This document shows positions 1-11,452 of a DNA stretch of 64,000 nt, in pieces. The notes under the pieces are model-generated. The model was given only the letters and a program-made list of their open reading frames with translations. It had not been told where the DNA came from and did not search any database. A program made the translations under genes and the position numbers. Source of the stretch: Obelidium mucronatum (lineage: Eukaryota; Chytridiomycota; Chytridiomycetes; Chytridiales; Chytriomycetaceae); NCBI GenBank assembly GCA_025765595.1, contig JAIVFH010000001.1, forward strand, positions 806,001 to 870,000. Direction: 5' to 3'. Each line of letters opens with the position of its first letter. Within the stretch, counting starts at the first letter, position 1.

Positions 1-679
1 CTTGCAACTGCCGAAGCGACAAGAGCGTCTCTGTCACCCAAAGTAGCAAGCTTATTGAAAGACTACTCGTCACTCATAACGTGAGGTCCCAAGTTTTGTT
101 TGTTTTTTTACTTTGATCCAAAACTCCTTTACTAATACTCTGTTCAAAAGGCTTCCAGTGCAATGGGGAGAACAAGACTGGTAAATGAATGGGATCTTGG
201 GTTTGACGGAAGTCCTTAACCAACAACCACAACCTGCCAAAAAATACAGCTACGGCCATCTCAACAACGTCCACTACCTCCGATACTTTGAAAGCGCCCG
301 CCTCGCCCACTTTGAACAACTCGGCGCCAAATACCTCACCCCAGAACAAACAGCCTCCTTTGTCAAGGCACCCGACTCCAAAACCATTGGACCGATTGTC
401 AAATCCGTCAGCTTCAACTACCGGAAAGTTGTAGACTATCCGGATACAGTCACAGTGGGGATTAAGGCTGATTCGTCAACGTTGGGCCAGGTGGACCGGT
501 TTGGTCAGACGTGTGTTATTGTGAGCCATAAACTGGAGGCTGTTGTTGCGGATGGAAGGGCGACGGTTGTTGCGTATGATTATGGGAGACATGTTAAAGC
601 GGCTGTGCCGGTTTTTGTGAGACATGCGCTTGAATCAGAAACGCGGGAGAATACACGTGAGGAGCAGAGCAAATTGTAA
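1..679 (+). CDS. Acyl-CoA thioesterase, hotdog (4HBT) family, 5' partial
   Basis: Three exons are inferred: about 1..80, 151..180 and 250..679, joined by GT..AG introns. Spliced this way the short middle exon reads VQWGEQD and runs straight into CYGHLNNVHYLRYFESAR, the 4HBT hotdog signature (acidic residue, G-H-x-N-N, then Y-x-x-Y-F-E-x-A-R). The family hydrolyses acyl-CoA thioesters as an oligomer of single-domain hotdogs. The ATG at 185 lies inside the second intron and is not the start; the true start is probably left of the window because the first exon is open from base 1. The C-terminal ~20 residues are hydrophilic and unconserved. Family assignment is firm; substrate chain length and compartment cannot be read. 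Confidence 0.85.
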
Positions 680-929
680 TAAAACGGAAAGTCAAGAATT
701 ATACTACACTGAAAAGTCACAAAAATGATACTGTACTTATTTACTTCTTCTATTTATCAATAAAACTATATACACTAAAAAAATAAAACAAAATAAATCT
801 TTTAAAAAAATGGCGACAACTCTCGTCTTTTCTGATGCGTTCTTTGCATCAGCTGGCGCTCTTTCAGCAAAGTCCCGGCGATGGTTGGGTGTTGATGTTT
901 GCCTGTTTTGCCCTGTTTCGTTAAACCTT

Positions 930-2418
930 GACAACAAAAGGACGCAAGAGGTTGTTTCAAATCCAGCGAGGAAAGACGACCTCAAACTTAAGCAGTGGGT
1001 CCGGGAGGACGAACTGGGACAGCGTGCGTTTGTTGTGTTTCTCCTGGTCGAGAGCAACATTAACCAAAAAAAAAGTAGCCCTTGCTGTTCCAAAGGCCAC
1101 GTTTTCAGTGGCTGTATATACGGACGAAGAATACTCTGCTCATCTACAAAGTGGGGGGAAATTAAACTATCTTGGCGGTTGCTTGATGTTTAACTCACTA
1201 CAACATCAGGCCCAGACTGGACGAAACAGGAAACAGACAGACTATTTGAGCTTTGTCAGACATTTCATCTCAAGTTTATTGTTATTGCGGATCGATATGA
1301 GTCTGAGGAAGGAGAAAAGACTAGAACTGTGGAGGTGAGAGTGCGGAGGAAACGAAACACACACCTTATTCACTTTAAAATATTCTGGAAACGGAAAAAA
1401 AAGGACTTGAAGGAGAGATACTTTGATGTCGCTGGTAAACTTCAGGTCGCTCGATCTGGTCCTCACGCCCAATATCCAACCAGTATTCAAATACAACAAA
1501 GGTAGCTCGAGTGTTTTGTATTTTTTGGTAGTCCATTCTCACCTTGAAAAAAAACACAAAAAATAGATCGCGATCTTGAAAGGAAAAAGAATCTGCTTGC
1601 GCTCAAAAGCCGGCCGCCCGAAGTCATCAAGGAAGAGCAACAATTATTTCATGAGCTCAAGAGACGTGAGCTTCATGAACGGAAATGGGCCTCCGAACGG
1701 GATTACTTGGTCAAAATCTTATCGAATCATGAATTGCCCTGTGCCTATGCTTTTGCCAAATATTCCAGGTGTTCCTGGAGGCGCGGGGGCTTCCTTTGAT
1801 AATTCTCGAGTGAGTTGACTCTAAAAAAAAGAGTTTATTTTTTTTGGTGTTGTGTTGACTCTTTTTTTGTTATTTAGAAAAAGAAAAGGCCTGCGGATGG
1901 AAGTCTTGCGGAAGCGAAAAGACGGCCGCCTCTTGTTTCCCAAGATAGTTGTGAGTGTCTCCATTGCTTCCTTTTGACTCATTAACGAAAAAAAACAAAC
2001 TGCTTAGCTTCAATTTTAGCCCGACGCGAGTTGCCACAAGGAGTATTCCTGCGTGGTCACAAGCTCTTGCTTCCTAGGGCCTTCGAACCACCAGGCCAAA
2101 TTCAAGGAACTACTGGATGAATACAACATTGGTAAACAGTAAATCTCGCATCATTTTCTCTCAGAAACTGAATATCCTCTCCAGGAAATCCGCCCAGTTT
2201 GCCAAACATGACAGTGTGTGATGTGGCAGATGAAGTTCGTGGCAACGTCATGGCACTGCTGGAAATCAAGAAAACAATTGAAAGGAATCGATCATGAGAT
2301 GGTAGTTTTACGTGAAAAGAAACGGATGCTGCTGGCTGGAGAGGCAGCAGCGGCGTCCCACCAAGCCAGGATTCCAAACTCGCTGGAGAGTGCCGAGAGT
2401 GGCGATGAGTACGACTGA
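930..2418 (+). CDS. SWC4: SWR1/NuA4 complex subunit Swc4 (DMAP1 homologue), with frame breaks
   Basis: Swc4/DMAP1 is a shared subunit of the SWR1 remodeller and the NuA4 acetyltransferase. Visible in order: an [17 protein letters not shown] block (~955-1010), a VYTDEEY block, then the SANT-like segment [12 protein letters not shown]...FIVIADRYE (~1216-1340) and [20 protein letters not shown], followed by a basic coiled coil ([20 protein letters not shown]) and a C-terminal helical region with [15 protein letters not shown]. Five or six introns are needed. The frame changes by one base near 1737, 2091 and 2286 within exons where no ordinary intron fits (a 28-nt intron at ~1739-1766 would be formally possible). 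N-terminal start is not resolved: ATG 810 opens a frame that reaches the NPARKDD block but its first ~45 residues look unlike the family. Identity is confident, exact structure is not. Confidence 0.8.
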
Positions 2419-2567
2419 AGCGGAAGCGCGACGACGGCGGAAGTCTGGTGGGAGCCGGAGCCAGCGGGTTTGGCAGTGTGCTCAAGAAAGCGCGTCCTGC
2501 ACTGAATTAAGTGAATAATATTAAAAAGAAGATTTCCAGATTTCCGCCGAGCACAGAAAAGAAAGCG

Positions 2568-4250
2568 ATGATCTCGCGCGACGACTTTCTCGACGCGTGG
2601 GCGTTCTGCGCGTCGATGCCCGTTGCGCCGTGGGCGGAGAGCGGACGCGACGTGCTGTCCGAGGTGCACGCGAAGACGGGCGGCGCGGCGCTGTTTGGCG
2701 GCGGCGGCGGCGGCGGCGGCGACGCGGACGTGGCGGCGGGTTCGGGCGCGGGCGGGCGCGGCGTCGAGTGCGGGCGCAACCGCAACTCCGGCGGACAGCG
2801 CTGCGACGCGTCTGCCGCCGCTGACGCCGCGCGCGAACGCAAAGGGCAAAGCGCGGCGCGGCCGAGCGACACTGGCTGCAACCACAGCAGCTGCACAGCA
2901 CCAACAACAACAACCACAACCACAACAACGCCGCCCGACGTTGTCGTGTGCAGATACGTGCACGAGGGTCCGTACCGCCCGCAGACGGCGATTGCCCGCG
3001 CAAAGTACAGAGACTTCCTGGCGTCGCGCGCCGCCGAGGGCCGCTACAGGCCGGACGACGAGGCCGTCGAGCGCGCGACCTTCCAGCTGTTCCTGGACGA
3101 CTGCGAGACGCGCCAGCGGCGGCCCTTCACGTCGCTGGAAGACTTCAACTCCGACATGGACTTCTCTCACGTGCCTGTGGCAAAGATGGAGGACTTTATC
3201 CTGAAGCCTCCCTCCCGCCAACACCAGCAGCAGCAGCAGAAATCTCAACATGGTCCCAAATACGCGAATCGAAGGCCAGAGACTGCAATCGCCAAAGACT
3301 TTTTCAGAGCCTTCTTGGCGGCCAAAGGAGAAGAGTCGCGCTTTCGACCAGATACTGCCGTTGCAAAGTCACATTATCGCGCCTTTTTGTCTGCTAAACC
3401 AGACGATAGGATACTGGGGATGATGGGGGTCACTACATCGATTTTGGGCACTGTTTCCGCAGCAAAGCCGCCACCAATACCCGCCGGCAAGTCGCCCACT
3501 CCTACTCCATCAGCGCGCCGACATCGCCAAAACAATATTCCACTTGATTTGAATGGCGTCAGTTGTCCAGCACTCCAACATCCAGGGTCTGCCTCATCGC
3601 GACAAAATCGATTGAACCACACCTCTTCAATTCAGCGGCTTGATGATGACACACATCTTCTTGCAGATACAGATGATGATTTTCACTTGAATCAAGAAAA
3701 GTTACCATTCCATAATAATACTCTCAAGTCGCTTCGGAGTTCAACGCCAAAGTCAGCCGTCAAACTCCAAGAAGCCAAACTATCCACATCAGAATTCCTA
3801 GAATCCAGGCCAAGTACCACAACTTCAATCATTATGCTACCACGACAGCAGAGTAGCACTCCACGAGCTCGGTCGTTGAAGAAATCGACACCATCTTCAG
3901 CAGCAGCAGCAACAACAACAGCAACAACAACAACACTAAGCCGCCCTCAAACTGTTCCATCAAAGCTGCCAGCCACAATCCGAGTCTTTACTCCTCCCCC
4001 GCTTTCCACACCAGAAGCAGAATCGTCTCCATTGATTTCCAGAAGGAAAACACCACACTCCAAGAATACAACATCTTCAATCAACAATACATGCGCAGCA
4101 ACATCAACTTCACCTCCAACGCCGATTTCCGAGAACACAGTGGAATTCGAACCAAGGCATCATCAACAACAACACCCGCTTCTCCCAGACGTGATTCTAA
4201 ACTACATTAATCGGTCTCGAAAAAGTGTCAGGAATCGTGTTGTAAGTTTG

Positions 4251-4282
<32 letters not shown>

Positions 4283-4929
4283 CGTTTTTCACTTTATTTC
4301 CTCCTCCCCTTCTCCAATCTCACCCCTTCCCTTTGGTTTTTCTTCTTTCTTCTTTCTAGACTCATGGCACACCAAGGAAACCTACATCTCCACAGAAACT
4401 CGCACAACCTCACGAAAAACGAAGCGGGAATGGGAAATGGAAGAATACAACAGAATCACAGAGATTGACTTTGGAGCAGCAGCAACAGCACCATCAACAA
4501 CAAAAACAAAACAATAATACTGCTTCGCCAGCAGCTGCATCTACACCGACGCAACAAAAAAATGGAGTTCTTCCTTCTGTAACTAAAAAAGTACTCAATT
4601 CAAAAAGCGGGTCAAACACGAGACCAGGAACACAACACAAAATGTCGAAGGGAAAAGGGATTGCAGGAGGCACCACCACCAGTAATGGCGGTAGTTCAGA
4701 TTTCCACGGAGGAGGAGTTGATGGTGGTGGTGGTAGAACAAGAGGAGGGCTTGAAGGTGGTGAAAGAACAGTCGCAGGCGCAGATTCTTGGGAAACCTTC
4801 CAAAACTGTCTGGAGACTGCAAAAGCACTGGGTCAAGGAGCCAATGGAAATCCAATGAGTTTATTAGATACAGCGGAATTGGTGACGCAACTATGGAATC
4901 ATTATCGAGTTGTAAAGAAACATGCATAA
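2568..4929 (+). CDS. Unidentified protein with RP-x-TAIA repeats and long Ser/Thr/Gln-rich tail
   Basis: Two exons, 2568..4241 and 4360..4929, keep one frame across a 118-bp intron that contains a ~31-T run. The start ATG at 2568 is chosen because the open frame upstream (from 2511) begins with GTG. The protein (~747 aa) opens with a Gly/Ala-rich, GC-rich region, then has four related ~22-residue repeats: YRPQTAIARAKYRDFLAS, YRPDDEAVERATFQLFLDD, RRPETAIAKDFFRAFLAAK and FRPDTAVAKSHYRAFLSAK. A long low-complexity Ser/Thr/Pro/Gln region follows, ending with a more ordered C-terminus (SWETFQNCLETAKALG ... TAELVTQLWNHYRVV). I do not recognise the family. The repeats suggest a short helical binding motif. 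Base composition falls sharply from GC-rich N-terminus to A/T-richer tail. Confidence 0.75.
4252..4282. repeat. Poly-T tract in intron
   Basis: An uninterrupted run of about 31 T lies just after the 5' splice site of the intron of the preceding repeat-protein gene. Its length is likely to vary between reads or strains. Confidence 0.9.
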
Positions 4930-5078
4930 GGGTGGGTTTTTGAAATCTGAACCACATTACAAGCAAAAAATAGAAAGGAAAAAAAAAAAGAAAAACGCGG
5001 GAGTTATCAATAATAAAACGAAAGCTAGCTTGTCTTTCAGGATTGGAATAATTTCTGCGGAAATTTCAAATCGGAAAC

Positions 5079-6123
5079 TTAAATTAAGCCCAAAACAAAG
5101 AGTGCACCCACAGCCAAGCCAGCCGCCCCTTCTCCATAAGCAAATGTATTCTTCTTCTTGGAGACACCGGAATCAGCCGCAACAGTCTTCAAAACGCGCT
5201 GCTTGCTGCGTGTTGGTGGTGGCAATGGTGACTTGAACTTTTCTGTAACAACAACGCTATCGAATGGTTTATCTGGAAGATTTGTAGCAGAAATTACTGA
5301 TGCAAAGTTTTCTTGCGCGTCTATTGGTATTTTTTTTCCCCCAAGGGTTTGGTTTTGTAAAAATATAGAGTTTCAATAGAATTATATATACCTTGACATG
5401 CGGCAGCCAAAGCAAGAAATGTTGCAGCATCCTTTTCACCTTGCTTACAAAGCATCTTGGTTTCTTTTTCGAACCAAGCGTTCAATTTCTTTTGGTTTAT
5501 GTAATGGTTAGAAATCACCTTTGTAAAGAAAGTCAGAACAAACAACTCAAACCAAGATGTTTGAGTGTTCTCCTTTAATCTTTGCAATCAGTTCTTCGCG
5601 GTCAGACATTAACGCGTCGAATTTTTCAGAGTAGGATTTAACTTGAGAGTTTCTTTTGTTGTTAATGTTTTTCATCAAGTTTTGGAAACGATTGCAGTTA
5701 TAACATTAGTAGAAAAATAAAAGGGCTGTACGAACACAAGTCACTTGATGATTATTGATTGATTCTAAAGCCATTTGAGAGATTTCCGCTTTTTTTTTTT
5801 TTCGAGTGGAGGTTTTAAAGTGGTTGAGCAGAAGTTAAAAAAAAAAAAAAAAAAAAAAACGCGACTTCTCTCCTTCCCATTCCCAATCAAGAAGAAAGAA
5901 AAAAAGAAGCTAACCATGTGCAGATTCGAACGCGGCTTTCGCTTTCTTGTCTCTAGCAGCACCGAGTTTCTTCAACTTACTGTTCAACACACACCACCAC
6001 ACCGGTTACTGTTGAGTCTTGAAAGACAATTTCTAGTCCAAAAGAAGAAGACAAAAAACCTTGAATCTCGCGCATGAAATCACCCGCATCTTCCACGTCG
6101 TCGTCATTGTCGCTTGGAGACAT
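5079..6123 (-). CDS. Unidentified small tail-anchored coiled-coil protein, several exons
   Basis: This gene is fragmented by introns and has no single long ORF. Reading the minus strand from ATG 6123, the pieces are an acidic start (MSPSDNDDDVEDAGDFMREIQ), a basic helix (KLKKLGAARDKKAKAAFESAH, ~5910-5970), AEISQMALESINNHQ (~5760), YSEKFDALMSDREELIAKIKG (~5580-5640), KLNAWFEKETKMLCKQGEKD (~5430-5490), and a last exon (5079-~5330) ending GEGAAGLAVGALFVLGLI-stop. The hydrophobic C-terminal 15-18 residues look like a tail anchor; the middle is heptad-like. The ~130-bp spacer to the NMNAT start suggests a shared divergent promoter. I do not recognise the family, and one exon junction (~5660-5740) does not join in phase by eye. 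Confidence 0.55.
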
Positions 6124-6254
6124 TTGATAAAGAGAATTATAAAACTGCTTTTTTTTAATAAATTTATAATAATTATTATTAATGATGATGACATCTTTTA
6201 TAAAACATGTGTTTTTTCTTTATTAATTTATTTATTATTGCATAAAAAAAGAAC

Positions 6255-7675
6255 ATGGCGCAACCACCACTGCCGCTCTTGAGCCCAGGCATTCGAAACG
6301 TTGTCCAGGAAGCGACTCGAGACTTGAGCAGCTCAAGCTCAAACTGTTCCGTGATTGACGACCTGGAAGACAGCTATGCCTTTCCAAAGGGGAAACTACG
6401 GCGGGTCATGCAAGGTTTTGTTTTTTGTTTTTGTCTACTGCAGTCCTGCTCTGACTCCCTTTTTTTTTTTCCTTCGTTGGCCATAGATCCCAACAAGATT
6501 CCTTTGGTTCTTGTCGCATGCGGGTCTTACTCTCCTGTCACTTACCTGCACCTCCGCATGTTTGGTTTGCGGACTTTCTTTTGACTCAACCCCCATCACA
6601 CACACCCAATTCTAATCACCCCCAATTTCTAATTACATTATAATAAACTAATAACTAGAAATGGCAAAGGATCATATCGAAGAACACAAGGAATTTGAAT
6701 TGATGGGCGCCTATTTCAGTCCCGTATCCTCTGGATACAAGAAGGCAGGACTAGCGTATTACAAACACCGTGTTCGAATGTGCCAGTTGGCTGTGACGGG
6801 CTCGGATTGGATTGATGTCGATCCGTGGGAGGCCGGGCAGGTGCAGACGCAGCGGACGGCGGTTGTTTTGCAGCATTTTGATGATTGGTTGAATGGAGCG
6901 CAGGCGGGGGAAGAATGGGGTGTCAAGTGTGGAGGTAAAGAATATTGATGACCGGTGGTTGTCTAAACATTTCTTTTTGATTTTGAAAGATCGAAGACGA
7001 CGGATTCGCATCAAGCTTGTTGCAGGCGGGGATTTGATTCAATCGTTTGCTTCTTATGAAGTTCGGAATGGGGAAAAGATTCCAGTGTGGCTTCCATCTG
7101 ATGTGAGGTGTTTTTTTCTTAGGATACAAGAGTTTCTTGTTGACTCTCCTCCTCCCCCTTTTTTTTCCAGCTTGATATCATTCTTGGGAAGTTCGGATGC
7201 TTTATTATTGAGCGTACAGGTGCCTGACGTTCACGATTTTTTACTTTCGCATCAGTCTCTGTACTGATCATAGGGTAACTACTATAATTCCTTTTTGGTG
7301 AATAATTGTCTCCTAATATAAACTCCCCCAACTTTCCCCTTCTGCAGAGACGTGTTTACGTTGTGAAACAATTCATTTACAATGACATTTCATCCACAAA
7401 AGTCCGTCCTCTTTATCAAACGCCACATGTCCATCAAATATCTTCTCCCAGATCCAGTCATTGAATACATTCTGCGAAAGAGGTTGTACATGGTTGACGA
7501 GCCATCAGGTCGCACGGATGGGCCTTTTGATAACGATGAAGAATTCCAAAGGCCTAAACTTGGGGCTGATGAGAATCTGGAGGATCCTCATGTGGAGGTT
7601 GTTCAGATGGATGAAGAGGAGGCGGAGGCGCATCGTAAAGAGGAGTTGAGACGACAAGGGTTGAATGAGGACTAA
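6255..7675 (+). CDS. NMA1: Nicotinamide/nicotinate mononucleotide adenylyltransferase, frame-broken near 3' end
   Basis: The enzyme joins NMN or NaMN to AMP from ATP, the last shared step of NAD synthesis. Exons begin at 6255, ~6487, ~6660, ~6991, ~7171 and ~7348. Motifs: LVACGSYSPVTYLHLRMF (nucleotidyltransferase GSxxPxxxxH), GAYFSPVSSGYKK, VDPWEAGQ, and the family signature NDISSTKVR followed by KRHMSIKYLLPDPVIEYI. Four introns join in frame. However, three one-base insertions are required to keep the conserved 3' part in frame: at ~7223 (GADVHDFLL interrupted by TGA), ~7266 (LYDHR interrupted by TGA) and ~7408 (KVR|LFIKR). All lie within ~190 bp and in well conserved blocks, so splicing cannot explain them. 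Either indel errors or a decayed copy; identity itself is very clear. Confidence 0.88.
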
Positions 7676-7947
7676 AAAATGTTTTCACGTCATGTATTTT
7701 TTTTTTTTATAATTTGATTTAAGTTTTTCTTTCTTTTGGAATGTCTGTTGTGTTCTGCAATCTATTAGGTTTTTTTTGTTCTTACTGGGATGTATATTTC
7801 ACACACAGCTGAGCAGTTCCTTATCAATCTGGAAGAACACCGACGTTGATTTCAAATTCACATGTTTGATGTTTTTTTTTGGAGGCACTTGAAAATCTTA
7901 TGTGAGCAGAAATCTTATCCAAAACCAAACCCCCAAATCTCAAACAC
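7676..7947. other. Intergenic spacer
   Basis: About 270 bp between NMNAT and DRE2, T-rich, holding the NMNAT 3' UTR and the DRE2 promoter. No further gene or repeat is visible. Confidence 0.6.
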
Positions 7948-9061
7948 ATGTTGACATCCGAACTGGCATCGACAGGAGACACAGTGCTCCTCGTGGGAAA
8001 CGCGTCGGCAACGGCAGCAGAGCTCTCTGAGCTGCACTCGCAGGTGTCGCAGCAGACGGGCAGCACTGGGTCAGTGTCCTTTGAGCAGCTCGACCGCCTC
8101 GACAAGATTGCGCTGCCCGCCGGAAAGCACACGCTGGCGCTGTCCGGGTTTGCGGGCGCGCCGCTCGTTGCGCACTCCGACGCGGCGCTGGCGGCGCTTG
8201 CGCTCTCGCTGCGCGGCGGCGGCGTGCTGCGGCTGCGCGAGGCGACGGCCGGCGACGCGGGCGGCGGCGCGCGCCTGTCGCTGCGGACGCCGGCGCAGCT
8301 GGTCAGCAGTCTGCGGCTTGCCGGCTTTGTCGACGTCGCCGTTGTTCGCACGGCGCCGGTCGACGCCGCGTGGCTGGGCGCCGCTGCGGCCGCCGACACC
8401 GCCGAGTGGGCGCGGACCGGCGCCGTCGTCGAAGTCGTCGCCAAGAAGCCGAGCTACACCGTCGGCGCCGCCGTGAAGCTGTCGTTCGGGAAGAAGAAGG
8501 CCGCCGCCGAGAAGCCGGCGCCCGAAGCAAAGAAGCCAGACGCAAAGAAGGTGTGGATCATCAGCGCGAACGACGATGACGATGCTGAGGATGACGAGGA
8601 GCTGGAAGACGAGGATCTGCTGCTGGACGAAGAAGACAAGAAGGCGCCTGTTGTTCGTGAGTGTGGATTTAGTTACTTGTCCTGGGTATACTGTTTGCTC
8701 AAGCGTTTCACAACAAACAGCAACAGCATGCGGCGACGCGGTTCTAGAGGGCGCGAAAAAGAAGGCTTGTAAAAACTGCTCTTGCGGCCTGGCAGATGAA
8801 CTCGAACAAGAGGAAGCTGAATTGGTTGCAAAGATTCAAAGTGAAATCGTGGTGGTGAAACCACCAAAGAAGGCACCAACTTCATCATGTGGAAACGTGA
8901 GTTTTTCGATCCCTTTTTATACGAATGTCCGTTAATTATATTCGCAGTGTTATCTCGGAGACGCTTTCCGTTGCGGCTCTTGTCCATATATTGGAATGCC
9001 AGCATTCAAACCAGGCGAGACTGTGACGTTGGCTGGAAACCTTCTTAGCGATGATATTTGA
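7948..9061 (+). CDS. DRE2: Anamorsin/Dre2, cytosolic Fe-S cluster assembly factor
   Basis: Dre2 passes electrons from Tah18 to the cytosolic iron-sulfur assembly machinery. Three exons fit in phase: 7948..8656, 8727..8896 and 8948..9061. The N-terminal ~160 residues are the methyltransferase-like domain, here very Ala/Gly-rich and GC-rich. A linker with an acidic stretch ([15 protein letters not shown]) follows. The C-terminal CIAPIN1 domain has both cluster motifs: CGD...[11 protein letters not shown] (motif A, C-x2-C-x-C part) and [17 protein letters not shown] (motif B, C-x2-C-x7-C-x2-C), then GMPAFKPGE. Length (~330 aa) matches the family. No defect seen. Codon GC content drops abruptly between exon 1 and exons 2-3. 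Confidence 0.95.
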
Positions 9062-9173
9062 TTTTTAGTGCATCTTTCTTTTTTGACGGTTGTTATAAAT
9101 AGTTAAAGTGTAATGGATTGCTTGTGAACTTCCAGAAAGAAGTCGCTATTTTTGTTTTTATTTTTATTGCGGG

Positions 9174-11249
9174 ATGCAACCAAACTCTGAGGAGTATGAC
9201 GCCTTGTCGGTCACCCTTCTCTCTACCCTGACACCCGAGCAGAAAATGGCTGTATTAGCAGGATCAAGTGGTCCCCTTGTACCTGTTTCGCCCACGTTAT
9301 CAATGGTTGAACAACAGCGCTTGCAGATCCAACAACTTGTCCAACAACAGGAGCGATTCAGATTCGAATCAGAGCTCAACAAGAAACTGGCCGAACAACA
9401 GCGCGATATTGAACTAGAAGCTGAATTGGACCGGCTGTCGTCGCCAAACCTATTTCCAACAGCCCCATTCCTGGCGCTGGATCAATCACAACAACAACCG
9501 CTACCACAACAGCAACAAGCAACCGGAATTCGATATGTCTCTATTCGGCGATCAGTCATTCCAAGGAGATTTAGTTGCAGCAACAGCTGGATGCTCAATA
9601 CGCTATGCCAGAAGACTTTCTCATGGAACCGCTTGAGATGGAGTTGACGATAACCCCAGAGCAGATATTGCTGATACAGCAACAGCAACAGCAATTCTTG
9701 CAACAACAGCAGTTACAACAGCAGCTGCTACAACAACCCCAACAGAGTCTTTCGACTTCCCAACAGCGAGAAGAACAGAAATTATGGAAGAAGATGTTTG
9801 GAGGTAGCAATACCAGCCACAGTAACAATAGGATATCTACATCTCCGAATATAATACCCTCCTCCAAAGCTTCCGAGAAGCAGCCTCTATCGGGCTTGTC
9901 AAGTTCATCCACCAATACTAAATCTTGGTTCTCTCGGAACCAATCAAAAAGTGCCCCCACCTCTCGAATCCAAGACTCCGATTCCGAATCCTCCGATTCC
10001 GACTCAGAATCTCAGTCTGATTTGGGGAAAGTCTTGTCTGGAAAGAATGGCGGTGGTGGCCCTTCAAACGCCAAATTCGGAGGACAATTTGGTGGAGTAT
10101 CGTCAGCATCCAGTGCAAGTTCATTGTTCAGGAATGCTTCTGCTACTAATCTAGTCGGTCGTCGTAGTACTGATAAAATAGCGAAACCGGATGTTGTAAT
10201 GAGTGATGCAGATGATGAAGCAGCTTCACATTATTTGAGTGATGCTGCTTCAGATACAAGTAACAGCAATAATAACCCAAAGGCGAGCGTTTCTTCTTTG
10301 AAAGCGAAACTAAGCTCTTTAGCACTGAACATGGCACCAAAGTAAGTTCTTGTTCTTCTACTCTCCCCCCTTTCGAATCCAACAGAACCCCTCCCCACCA
10401 AAAAATTCAATCAACAGAGCGATCGTATCCAAAATCCTCCACTCTACTCCTTCACCTCCAGCCGCGCTTCCACCCAGTCCAGTTCCCCACAACTGGCTTT
10501 ATTTCAGCCTCAACCGCATCATCAACATTTCACGCGCAACAACCGCCCCGCACAAACAGCTCCACAAGCATCGCCAGCTCTCACAAAAGCGCCACCACAA
10601 CATCGACAGGCCACCTCCACGTCCCGCCATCTCCGATACCAGGAACAACAATACCCCACCTGATGATGAATCAACAAAGCATTGAATCACTACTTCAAAG
10701 CTGTGGGTACGTGAGCAGTAACGCGGACAGCGAGAGCGGGTTTTCAAGTGATGGAGAAAGCAGTTTGTACGGTGGCAGTCAAACGAGCAGTGTAGGAAGG
10801 CTTAGTGATGTGGAATCGAGGAGTTCCAAGGTGGGGAGTCCTAGAACGAGTATTAGTGGTGGGATTGAGAAACATCATGGGGCTGGCTGGGTCGGGGAGT
10901 GGTGTGAAACCGTTCATGTGTGCGGAATGTGGTCGTTCGGTTTGTAGGTTTTTTTTTATTTTATTCTGTTTTTTTTGGTTTGTACAAGGATGTTGATTGG
11001 TTTTTTTTCTTTATATCTATTAGTTTTTACGGAAACATGATTTCAAGAGACATGTAGTTTCTACGCATTATAGTGGGGAAGTACAGCAGATTCAATGTGA
11101 CGTTTGTCATCAGACGTTTAAGAGGTGTGTGTGTGTATGTGTGTGTATGTGAAATGTTCCATTAAAATGATAATAATAGGTTGGACGGTTTGCGAAGGCA
11201 TCAGAAAGGACGGTGTAAAGGCCCTGTACATGCGGCAAAAATGGAATAG
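9174..11249 (+). CDS. C2H2 zinc-finger protein 1 (long paralogue), Gln/Ser-rich
   Basis: First of three related zinc-finger genes. The N-terminal ~300 residues are Gln-rich with coiled-coil character, then Ser/Asn-rich with an acidic DSDSESSDSDSES tract; the C-terminal end carries two fingers across introns: FMCAECGRS|FLRKHDFKRHVVSTH and IQCDVCHQTFKR|LDGLRRHQKGRC (C2H2 then C2HC). Introns at ~10344-10385 (GTAAGT..ACAG), ~10942-11023 and ~11125-11180 match positions in the two downstream paralogues. The frame shifts near 9525-9572 (two one-base changes, or one 38-nt intron GTCTCT..TTTAG) and near 10880 (GGGG run just before the finger exon). Probably a sequence-specific DNA-binding regulator, by family. 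Confidence 0.7.
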
Positions 11250-11452
11250 GCATTTTTTTTTCATTTGAAGAAAGCAACAGTAAAGAACAAAAAAATCAGC
11301 TGAAAGAAAATCGAATATATCAGCGTCCTTTTTTAATTTTTTTTTCGGTCTCTACAGTTATGATGAAGAAAAGCAAGCCCGAAGAAATAATCGGAGTTTG
11401 AAAAAAAAAAAAAAAAACTGTCAAAACCTCAAGAATCGTTGTGGCAACCACT
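11250..11452. other. Intergenic spacer, A/T-rich
   Basis: About 200 bp with homopolymer T and A runs. No gene or structured element seen. Confidence 0.5.

Noticed and set aside
185..255. ATG at 185 as start of the thioesterase
   Set aside because: It lies in an intron; the conserved VQWGEQD exon just upstream splices directly to the hotdog signature.
737..1093. Minus-strand ORF opposite the SWC4 5' region
   Set aside because: No similarity, and its composition mirrors the plus-strand coding exon; treated as a shadow.
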